This document shows positions 58,701 to 64,000 of a DNA stretch of 64,000 nt, piece by piece (position 1 is the first letter of the stretch; each line of letters opens with the position of its first letter). The notes under the pieces were generated by a model, which was given only the letters and a program-made list of their open reading frames with translations, made no database searches and was not told the origin of the DNA. The DNA is taken from assembly GCA_024123955.1 (NCBI GenBank), contig CP099652.1, positions 3,720,001-3,784,000 on the forward strand, given 5' to 3'. Both the position numbers and the translations under genes were made by a program. The stretch comes from Oxalobacteraceae bacterium OTU3CINTB1 (lineage in GTDB: Bacteria > Pseudomonadota > Gammaproteobacteria > Burkholderiales > Burkholderiaceae_D).

Positions 58701-58873
58701 CGCTGGCCGCTCACGACCACGCTGACGACTTCCTCGTCCTTGGCCGGCGGTGCGGCGGGCGCCGTCTGCGCCTGCGCCGCGCCGCTGTAGAGCGCCGCGA
58801 CCTGCGCCGCCGCGAGCGCCAGCGCGGTCATCCGCAAGGGTTCCCGCTTGATCTTGGTTCCGATTGTCTTCAT
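55715..58873 (-). CDS. TonB-dependent receptor 2 (carbohydrate type)
   Basis: 1052 residues. The signal peptide ends near residue 36 (GAAQAQ). The TonB box region EEVVSVVVSGQRAAMQSAT precedes the plug, with GKLPDKSITEVLQRIVGVTM and GSGISVRGLTWGSSTLNGRE. The barrel ends GRSYRLSLRYTY with an aromatic final residue. GGAGACA precedes the ATG at 58873. The pattern LPDKSITEVLQRIxGV is that of proteobacterial carbohydrate receptors. It is preceded in the operon by a surface-type lipoprotein and followed by the two-headed GH43, a TonB-like/PA14 protein, GH51 and GH5, so an arabinose/xylose-containing oligosaccharide is the expected ligand. Confidence 0.93.
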   Translation of the reverse strand: MKTIGTKIKREPLRMTALALAAAQVAALYSGAAQAQTAPAAPPAKDEEVVSVVVSGQRAAMQSATKLKQNAEEIVDGVVAEEAGKLPDKSITEVLQRIVGVTMDRNRSRGDPEHFSVEGSGISVRGLTWGSSTLNGRESFSAGYPGRELSWGDIPAELMSAVVVHKNPPADLIEGGVSGQVDLRTALPFDYKGDKFAASTYVNYNELGAKTSPALSGLVSKRWENDFGQWGALLNLSGNRTNSHNDTVQVDAYFPRTDFAPGQTMWVPKSASWRTNTSKNDRVGAYGALQWKKGGLQSALTYFHSAYNETGTENALYTGVEDPYKTKLIDPVFDSRGVLQSARYTYPTGGRGSNNFVEGGLGFNSNQTYSDRRSQTREVAWNAKWNIDERWSLQNDLQWVHSTNKSWNGNITLATFVPSMNIDLTGNPGQITFDDKAKAFLKDPGNYYLENFMPGKNKAEADLYAWKTDVRFKFDHPILRDLRFGVRATRRKAERVEASGSTWYSASLPWEVKPTSTPGQPAMATDPGGGSRANFSYLSDPRYAALTPTTTYDFKNFFNGKIPTPGALVVPTLASVKDYPNAYAGVNDLKKMQCQDANVAFGTNRDCSAMDDPWKPLVYDGAPSKTSRQAERTEAGYLSTRFGFDDLRFPVEGSAGVRVVHTKTVAHGYTVFLPVYSTNAPPSVPKFGPINQPINDGKSAVDVLPSVNLKVEFTPQVQARFAFGKSMYRPSFADLNEYIELKQNVIYAPDGGPLQNVNYRGENKGNVHLKPTKANSFDLALEWYPGNGSSLTATAFYKKVTDIIMRSAYTRDYNDLAGNAQTFTITAPDNASDGSVTGLELAGQTYFNNVPGLSRVLPDWAKGFGVSANYTYIKSKQTLHHPFDLKYCPAAGSFNNSSLNVLGCDTNGLPFTDMPLQYLSKNAYNFMLMYDQGPMSMRLAYSWRSRFLQGVSVNGTQGDTGTSADPTRATVVDGKTVYPRDVGWGLPTWQEAAGQLDFGFDYRFNDHIQASFSASNLLDDVVRQTQQQTIGNMNRAWFEPGRSYRLSLRYTY

Positions 58874-58923
58874 TGTCTCCGTCCTGTTGAAATCTTGTAG
58901 TTGTTTTGTCTGGCCGCGCGCCA

Positions 58924-60195
58924 TCACTGGATCGTGATCGGTCCGGTCAGCGTGATCGTGGTCGGGTAATTCGGCGCCGGCAAAGTCCTGCTCGGCACTT
59001 TGGCGTTGCCGTTCGCGGAGGCGAACCGTATCGCGACGACCGGATAATCCTGCATCTCGAACCAGGGGTTCAGATCGGTCAATTCGCACGACTCCGAGAC
59101 GGTGAAGTCCTTGAGGTTGAGGCTGTAGCTGGCCGGCGCCGGGGAGTTCGGCTTGAAACTCGCGCGTACCCGCACGTTGCAGTTGCCGTTGTCCTTCTTA
59201 CGGTTGTAGTGGCCGAGGATCAAATCGACTTCGACCACGTTGTCGCCCGTATCGAACCATTCCTGGTTCTGCGAGAGGTTAAACTTGACCGCCGCTTGCG
59301 CATCGATGCGCACGCCGTCCGGCGTGTCCCCCGTGGTCGAGATCTGCGTGACCTTGGGCGCAAAGACGTCCAGTTCCGCGAACACCTTCCACCAGCGTCC
59401 GTCGGTGTAGGGCTCCTGCTTCCACGTGTAGGTATCGCTGATGCTGGCGCCGTCCGCCGACACGCTGGCATCGCACCAGCCGTTACACCACCAATCCCTG
59501 GTGCTGCTGCCGCCGTGCGGATCGACTTTGCCATCCTCGTTGGTGGTGGTCGTGTTCTTGTAGCCGCTCAAGAACTTGATCTCGGGCGCCAGCGCGCTTC
59601 CGACCGGTATGGTCTTGACCACTTTCGCCGTCTCGTAGATATCGGCGCCGTCCGCCGTGGCGGTGACGACGCACAACCCGTTGGCAAGCTTTTGCATCGT
59701 GTTGCCGCTGACCGAGCACACCTCCGGCGTGCTGGTGGTAAAAACGACCGGGAGGGCAGCATTGGAACTTGCCACCAGCGGCACGGGCACCGTGTCCAGC
59801 GGCAGCCCGCCCGGGTTACGGAAGGAGACCGACGCCGGCCGCTTGGGAATGACGAACAGCTGGCGCGCCGTGGCCGGGGCGTAGCCATCGCCACCGGCTT
59901 GGTTGGCGTTCAACGAACACTCGCCCGCCTTGAGCAGCGACACCGTGGCGCCGCTGATGGAACAGGTGCCCGGCGTGTTCGACACGTAGGTGACCGGGCC
60001 GCCGGAACTGGCCGTCGCCTTCAGGGTGATGGTCGCGACGGTCGGCGGCACACCGATCACTTCCCCGCCCGGGAACGGGAAGGAAACCGATTGCGCCATC
60101 CCGCCTTCGCCGCCGCCACCTCCGCCGCCACCGCCTCCGCAGGCCGCCAGCAGCGTGGCGCAGGCCAGCCCGATGGCCGTGAACTGGAATTTCAT
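58924..60195 (-). CDS. Ig-repeat lipoprotein, possible receptor-associated glycan binder
   Basis: 423 residues. The lipobox LAAC gives lipidated Cys19, followed by ten glycines (20-29), a flexible tether common in surface lipoproteins. Two similar beta modules follow (about 38-120 and 125-205), each with a paired-cysteine pattern such as PGTCSISGATVSLLKAGECS and PEVCSVSGNTMQKLANGLCV. The rest (205-423) is an unrecognised beta-rich domain with RDWWCNGWCDASVSADGASI. GAGGGGAC is well placed for the ATG at 60195; an in-frame ATG 15 bases earlier lacks a site. It is the first gene of the operon, immediately before TonB receptor 2, a position where SusD-like proteins occur in Bacteroidetes; a similar glycan-capture role is inference. 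Confidence 0.75.
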   Translation of the reverse strand: MKFQFTAIGLACATLLAACGGGGGGGGGGEGGMAQSVSFPFPGGEVIGVPPTVATITLKATASSGGPVTYVSNTPGTCSISGATVSLLKAGECSLNANQAGGDGYAPATARQLFVIPKRPASVSFRNPGGLPLDTVPVPLVASSNAALPVVFTTSTPEVCSVSGNTMQKLANGLCVVTATADGADIYETAKVVKTIPVGSALAPEIKFLSGYKNTTTTNEDGKVDPHGGSSTRDWWCNGWCDASVSADGASISDTYTWKQEPYTDGRWWKVFAELDVFAPKVTQISTTGDTPDGVRIDAQAAVKFNLSQNQEWFDTGDNVVEVDLILGHYNRKKDNGNCNVRVRASFKPNSPAPASYSLNLKDFTVSESCELTDLNPWFEMQDYPVVAIRFASANGNAKVPSRTLPAPNYPTTITLTGPITIQ

Positions 60196-60454
60196 TTGTT
60201 GTCCCCTCATGATTTTATCGTTCCTCTCTGTTGCGTTTACTACGAGCCGCTCGTCATCGGCGACGCCGCCGCCGAGTAAAAATTTGCCGACGCCGCGCTG
60301 CCTGACTGGATATTATGTGGAGTGAAAATCGTTGCCGCAATTACAAAAAAACTCAATACAACAGATGAAATTCGGTAATGCGCCCCGGTCATTGACAGCG
60401 CGCTTGCGGACGCGCAGCATGCCTTCCCAGTACGTCTAAACAGGACCGCAAGCC

Positions 60455-61963
60455 ATGCAAACCAACCACGTCGGCCACGCCTTGAAGCCTCCCTTCAACC
60501 GCATCGTGGTGGTGGGCGGCGGCGCGGCCGGGTGGATGACGGCCACCGCGCTGGCCACCGCGCTCGAAGGCGGGACCGTCGTCGAGCTGGTCGAGTCGGA
60601 GGAGATCGGCATCGTCGGCGTGGGGGAGGCGACCTTTCCTTCGATCCGCAATTTCCACCGGCTGCTCGGCATCGACGAGGCCGAGTTTCTGCGCGCCACC
60701 AACGGCACTTACAAGCTGGGCATCCAGTTTTGCGGCTGGCGCGCGGAAGGCGAACGCTATTTCCACACCTTCGGCGATTTCGGCGAACTGAGCGGATCGC
60801 ACGCGGTGTGGGGCCAGTACCGCCGGCTGGGCGAGGCCGGCCTGGGGTCGCTGGGCGAGCAATGCCTGTCGAGCGTGATGGCCGAGCAGGGGCGCTTCGC
60901 GCTGCCGGGTGAAGCCGACCGCTACGATTACGCCTACCACTTCGACGCCGCGTTGTACGCCGCCTTCCTGCGCAAGCTGGCGGAGCGGCGCGGCGTACGC
61001 CGCACCGAAGGACGCATCGTCGACGTGGCGCGGCGCGCCGACGGCGGCGTCGACCGGCTCACCCTGGCCGACGGGCGCGTGGTGGCCGGCGACCTGTACA
61101 TCGACTGCTCCGGCTTCGCGTCGCTGCTGCTGGGGCGTACCCTGGCCGAGCCGTTCGTCGACTTCAGCCACTGGCTGCCGGTGGACCGGGCCTGGGCCTG
61201 TCCGACCGAACGGATCGTTACCGAACTGACGCCGTACACGCGCGCCACAGCGCTGGAGGCGGGCTGGGCGTGGCGGATTCCGCTGCAAAGCCGCACCGGC
61301 AACGGCCACGTGTTCGCCAGCCGCTACATCGACGAGGAGCGCGCGCGCGAACAGTTGCTGGGGCGACTGGACGGCCCGGCGCTAGCCGAACCGCGCCTGC
61401 TGCGCTTCCAGACCGGCCACCGCGCGCGCGCCTGGGTGCACAATGTGGTCGCGCTGGGCCTGGCCGGAGGCTTCCTCGAGCCGCTCGAATCGACCAGCAT
61501 CTTCCTGGTCCAGCGCGCCATGGGGCGGCTGATCGATTTGCTGTTGTCGGGCGCGCCGCTCACCGAGCGGGTAATGGCCGACTACAACGGTGAAGTCGCA
61601 CGCCAGTTCGCGCGCGTGCGCGATTTCATCATCCTGCATTACTGCCTGAGCGCGCGCCGCGACAGCGCGCTGTGGCGGGCGATGACTACCATGGAGCTGC
61701 CCGAGACGCTGGCGTTCAAGCTGCACGCATGGCGCCAGGCCGGCGCGCTGCACCAGTACGACCTGGAGGGCTTCGACGCGACCAGCTGGCTGGCCATCCA
61801 TGCCGGCATGGGGCATTGGCCCGAGCGCGCCGATCCTTCGCTGGGCGATGTCGAGCGCGCGGTGGCGCTGCAGGGATTGCTGTGGCGCCGCGAATGCATC
61901 GCCACAGCAGTGGCGGCCATGCCGCACCACGACGCCTATTTGCGCGGCATGCTTGGCCGCTGA
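60455..61963 (+). CDS. Flavin-dependent halogenase-family (tryptophan halogenase-like) protein
   Basis: 502 residues. The FAD motif IVVVGGGAAGWMTATALA is at 17-34. VGVGEATFPSIRNFHRLLGI follows, then the candidate catalytic Lys87 in NGTYKLGI. The halogenase hallmark WAWRIP is at 271-276, and GFLEPLEST at 339-347 has the conserved glutamates. All known flavin-halogenase signatures are thus present. AGGA lies 9 bases before the ATG. Relatives of this branch are often found beside TonB-dependent receptors in carbohydrate loci, where halogenation has not been demonstrated. It is divergent from the lipoprotein/receptor operon across 259 bases, with no partner flavin reductase in the window. Confidence 0.88.
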   Translation: MQTNHVGHALKPPFNRIVVVGGGAAGWMTATALATALEGGTVVELVESEEIGIVGVGEATFPSIRNFHRLLGIDEAEFLRATNGTYKLGIQFCGWRAEGERYFHTFGDFGELSGSHAVWGQYRRLGEAGLGSLGEQCLSSVMAEQGRFALPGEADRYDYAYHFDAALYAAFLRKLAERRGVRRTEGRIVDVARRADGGVDRLTLADGRVVAGDLYIDCSGFASLLLGRTLAEPFVDFSHWLPVDRAWACPTERIVTELTPYTRATALEAGWAWRIPLQSRTGNGHVFASRYIDEERAREQLLGRLDGPALAEPRLLRFQTGHRARAWVHNVVALGLAGGFLEPLESTSIFLVQRAMGRLIDLLLSGAPLTERVMADYNGEVARQFARVRDFIILHYCLSARRDSALWRAMTTMELPETLAFKLHAWRQAGALHQYDLEGFDATSWLAIHAGMGHWPERADPSLGDVERAVALQGLLWRRECIATAVAAMPHHDAYLRGMLGR

Positions 61964-61998
61964 ACTAAACTCTTGCCCACGAGCCAATCCTCTAATTT

Positions 61999-63453
61999 AT
62001 GAAAGACATGATGCGACTACTGCCAATCACTGCCACGCTGGCGGCGTTTTTGACCTGCGCGCCTGCCATCGGCCTGGCCGAACCAAAACAACGCCTGATA
62101 GTGCTCAGCGATATCGAGGCCGATCCCGACGACAGCCAATCACTGGTGCGCTTGCTTCTGTACGCGAACCAGATCGATATCGAGGGCCTCGTGGCCACCA
62201 CCTCGACCCATCAAAAGTCGCGTATCGCACCGGCATCCATGCAGGCAATTATCGACGCCTACGGCCGGGTACAGCCCAATCTGTTGAAGCACGAACCGGG
62301 TTTCCCGAAAGCGGCAGCGCTGAAAGCGCTGGTGCGCGCCGGCTCGCAGCTCTACGGCATGCAAGGTGTGGGCGATGGCAAGGACTCGCCGGGATCGGAC
62401 GCCATCATCAAGGCGCTGGAGAAAAACGATGCGCGGCCGTTATGGGTGGCGGTCTGGGGCGGCGCCAACACGCTTGCCCAAGCGTTGTATCGGATCGGCC
62501 ACGACCGGACGCCCGAGCAGGCCGCCCGCCTGGTGAACAAGCTGCGCGTCTACACGATTTCCGATCAGGACGATTCTGGTATCTGGATGCGCACCAGGTT
62601 TCCCGAGCTGTTTTACATCGTCAGCCCCGGCGGCTATGGCAATGGCACCTGGACGGGCATGCACTCGACCGAGCCGGGTTTCGACAGCACGGAGATCAGC
62701 AACCACTGGATCGCCGAGCATATCCAACAGGGGCATGGACCGCTGGGCGCGGTGTATCCGGACGTCTCGTTTGGCGTGGAGGGCGACACGCCATCGTTCA
62801 TGTCCTTGATACCGAACGGCCTGAACGCACCGGAGCATCCGGACTGGGGCGGCTGGGGAGGGCGCTACGAGTTGTACACGCCGGCGCTGGAGACCACCGA
62901 TCCGAAGGGCTTTACCGGCAACGTGCCTGTTTTGCAGGAGCCGCGCGCCATCTGGACCAATGCGGTGGATAGTTACAGGCCGTGGGTGCATCAGGATTAT
63001 GGCCGCAACGTCAAGCCGCACGACAAGGTCTCCACCGGATACCGGACCACCATCTGGCGCTGGCGCAAAGACTTCCAGAACGATTTCGCGGCGCGCATGG
63101 ATTGGACCACCAAGCCGTACAAAGAGGCGAATCATCCGCCGGTCGTCAAGCTCAACCAGGGCGACCGCCTGACCGTCAAATCCGGCGAAAACTTCACGAT
63201 GAGCGCCGCCGGCAGCTCGGACCCGGATGGAGACAGCTTGACCTACCTGTGGTTTCAGTATCCCGAAGCCGGCAGCTACAAACAGGAGATCAAGCTGGGG
63301 TACGCGGAGAATTATCATACCGTTTCGGGGCAGGCGCCGGTGGTCAGCAAGGCGGAGACCGCGCACTTTATCGTGAAGGTGAGCGATAGGGGTAGTCCGG
63401 CGCTGACGCGTTATCGGCGGGTGATCGTCACTATAGTGCCGGCTACGCCCTGA
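61999..63453 (+). CDS. Secreted DUF1593 protein (Sde182/nucleoside-hydrolase-like)
   Basis: 484 residues. A signal peptide (about 1-27, ending GLA) precedes an N-terminal domain with LSDIEADPDDSQSLVRLLLY (Asp38, 42, 44, 45), an acidic cluster like the calcium site of inosine-uridine nucleoside hydrolases. The domain matches DUF1593, which includes cellulose-binding protein Sde182 from Saccharophagus. A C-terminal Ig/PKD-like module (about 378-484) has NHPPVVKLNQGDRLTVKSGE and SSDPDGDSLTYLWFQYPEAG. It follows the halogenase-family gene by 35 bases on the same strand and is probably cotranscribed. Likely acts on or binds plant cell-wall material; an N-glycoside hydrolase activity is possible. 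Start codon is uncertain among three nearby ATGs. Confidence 0.85.
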   Translation: MKDMMRLLPITATLAAFLTCAPAIGLAEPKQRLIVLSDIEADPDDSQSLVRLLLYANQIDIEGLVATTSTHQKSRIAPASMQAIIDAYGRVQPNLLKHEPGFPKAAALKALVRAGSQLYGMQGVGDGKDSPGSDAIIKALEKNDARPLWVAVWGGANTLAQALYRIGHDRTPEQAARLVNKLRVYTISDQDDSGIWMRTRFPELFYIVSPGGYGNGTWTGMHSTEPGFDSTEISNHWIAEHIQQGHGPLGAVYPDVSFGVEGDTPSFMSLIPNGLNAPEHPDWGGWGGRYELYTPALETTDPKGFTGNVPVLQEPRAIWTNAVDSYRPWVHQDYGRNVKPHDKVSTGYRTTIWRWRKDFQNDFAARMDWTTKPYKEANHPPVVKLNQGDRLTVKSGENFTMSAAGSSDPDGDSLTYLWFQYPEAGSYKQEIKLGYAENYHTVSGQAPVVSKAETAHFIVKVSDRGSPALTRYRRVIVTIVPATP

Positions 63454-63551
63454 GAGGCCTGCAACTTGCGCCTACGCCATCCCCCTGTGCGGCGCCGGGT
63501 CGCAGAACGTCAAGAATTTCGTTCCACTCACTCCATCAGGAGGAACAGAAA

Positions 63552-63686
63552 ATTTCCAATTGGAATCTAATTGGGATTTTTCTATTCGTCCTACTTGGCA
63601 TGTCGATAATCTCCTTGGCGCTCTATCTGGGTTCGGTAAAACTTAGCGAAAAAGGCACTTCGCAGTTTGGCCGCGCGGAGCAGTAG
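63552..63686 (+). CDS. Possible 44-residue membrane protein with ATT start
   Basis: AGGAGG (63538-63543) is followed after exactly 8 bases by ATT, and the frame from there reads SNWNLIGIFLFVLLGMSIIS, LALYLGSV, then KLSEKGTSQFGRAEQ and TAG. This is one hydrophobic helix (about residues 6-29) with a short basic/polar tail. No ATG, GTG or TTG occurs in frame upstream; an internal ATG would remove half of the helix. Either a noncanonical ATT start (as in infC) or a decayed ATG is possible. It is less GC-rich than the flanking genes. The stop codon lies in a hairpin loop. No family recognised. Confidence 0.4.
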   Translation: MSNWNLIGIFLFVLLGMSIISLALYLGSVKLSEKGTSQFGRAEQ

Positions 63687-63696
63687 CGCTGCTCCG
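63676..63696. terminator. Hairpin overlapping the small gene's stop
   Basis: CGGAGCAG and CTGCTCCG form a perfect 8-bp stem with the 5-base loop TAGCG, which contains the stop of the small open frame. No T tract follows, so it may stabilise a 3' end rather than terminate strongly. Confidence 0.5.
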
Positions 63697-63763
63697 ACCG
63701 GCCACTGAGCGACAGTTAACGGCTGCGGACATAAAATAGGCTGGGAATTGGGTCATTGGGGAC

Positions 63764-63785
63764 TATAATGTTAAATATACTTAAC
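63764..63785 (+). promoter_or_regulatory. Promoter and operator of the HipB-like gene
   Basis: A consensus -10 TATAAT (63764-63769) is directly followed by GTTAAATATACTTAAC (63770-63785), a palindrome with one mismatched pair. A convincing -35 is not obvious. The position at the transcription start suits autorepression by the helix-turn-helix protein encoded 18 bases later. Confidence 0.55.
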
Positions 63786-63802
63786 ATGAATGGATAGATC
63801 AA

Positions 63803-64000
63803 ATGAACCTGGCACAGATCGGCGGCGAAATCCATAGCAAGCGTATTCAGGCGGGCCTGCTGCAGGAGCACGTGGCCAAGTTCGCCGGTCTGTCCCGGGT
63901 GACGATCAACCAGTTGGAGAATGGAACGCTTAAGGACCTTGGTTACACCAAGCTAAAGGCCGTGATGGATGTTCTGGGTCTCGACATGGAGACCGTGCAA
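63803..64000 (+). CDS. XRE/HipB-like antitoxin-type regulator, 3' end outside window
   Basis: 66 residues are visible and run to the window edge. The segment GGEIHSKRIQAGLLQEHVAK then FAGLSRVTINQLENGTLKDL is a Cro/C1-type helix-turn-helix with the pattern seen in HipB antitoxins (LSRVTINQLENG). The frame is open at base 64000, so the C-terminus is unknown. HipB genes are commonly followed by a hipA kinase toxin gene; that would lie beyond the window. No ribosome-binding site is obvious before the ATG. Confidence 0.8.
   Translation, partial: MNLAQIGGEIHSKRIQAGLLQEHVAKFAGLSRVTINQLENGTLKDLGYTKLKAVMDVLGLDMETVQ

Larger units (their letters stand above)
63454..63802 (+). other. 349-base gap after the DUF1593 gene
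   Basis: No conventional gene was found. The gap holds the possible ATT-started small membrane protein, the stop-codon hairpin and the promoter/operator of the HipB-like gene, each listed separately. The composition changes to lower GC from about 63540 to 63660. Confidence 0.5.

Noticed and set aside
52850..58900. A plus-strand open frame of about 2000 codons
   Set aside because: It lies opposite the receptor and GH43 genes, whose domains are unmistakable. Long antisense frames are expected in high-GC DNA; the translation is low-complexity with no motif.

Overview
The window is high-GC, gene-dense bacterial chromosome and most resembles an Oxalobacteraceae betaproteobacterium of the Massilia/Duganella/Rugamonas type. 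That placement is inferred from two PEP-CTERM secretion-tagged proteins, TonB-dependent receptors in carbohydrate loci, an FrcABC-type sugar importer, a KfrA-like protein and REP-like palindromes. No rRNA, tRNA, CRISPR array or insertion sequence was seen.

Region 1 (1-6.8 kb, minus strand): a GntR regulator followed by a tight operon encoding an AprA-like flavoprotein, a 2x[4Fe-4S] ferredoxin, an SsuABC/TauABC-like importer and a HEAT-repeat protein cut by the window edge. Region 2 (7.2-15 kb, plus): a LuxR-type response regulator, a receiver-histidine kinase, a giant propeller hybrid kinase with GAF, two receivers and HPt, and a small orphan protein; the first and last genes share a 16-bp near-palindrome upstream. 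Region 3 (15-18 kb): a PEP-CTERM protein, a hydrolase remnant, a vapBC pair and a GH5 (mannanase-like) enzyme with duplicated CBM10-like motifs. Region 4 (18-25.3 kb): frcB-frcC-frcA-mutarotase-ROK operon, divergent from a PfkB sugar kinase and a LamB-like porin, with a 29-bp palindrome between. Region 5 (25.3-33.2 kb): a two-component system divergent from an HME-RND efflux operon (adaptor, pump, outer-membrane factor).

Region 6 (33.2-41.2 kb): a CitMHS citrate transporter divergent from a GGDEF-EAL protein across a compact palindromic operator, a KefB/C-type antiporter whose 3' end runs into a REP-like palindrome, a second PEP-CTERM protein and an orphan KfrA-like protein. Region 7 (41.2-63.5 kb) is a plant-polysaccharide utilisation region aimed at arabinose/xylose-containing hemicellulose. 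One unit is TonB receptor 1 plus GH43. A second unit of about 11.8 kb runs lipoprotein - TonB receptor 2 - GH43/CBM6/GH43 - TonB-like/PA14 protein - GH51 - GH5 - terminator. A flavin-dependent halogenase-family gene and a DUF1593 gene diverge from it. The rRNA hydroxylase-type gene rlhA sits between the two units and looks unrelated. The window ends with a possible ATT-started small membrane protein and the start of a HipB-like antitoxin gene.

The most unusual item is the protein at 51684-52565: a TonB-like membrane anchor and proline-rich rod whose head is a PA14 carbohydrate-binding-type domain instead of a TonB C-terminal domain, embedded in an operon with a TonB-dependent receptor and arabinan/xylan-acting enzymes.
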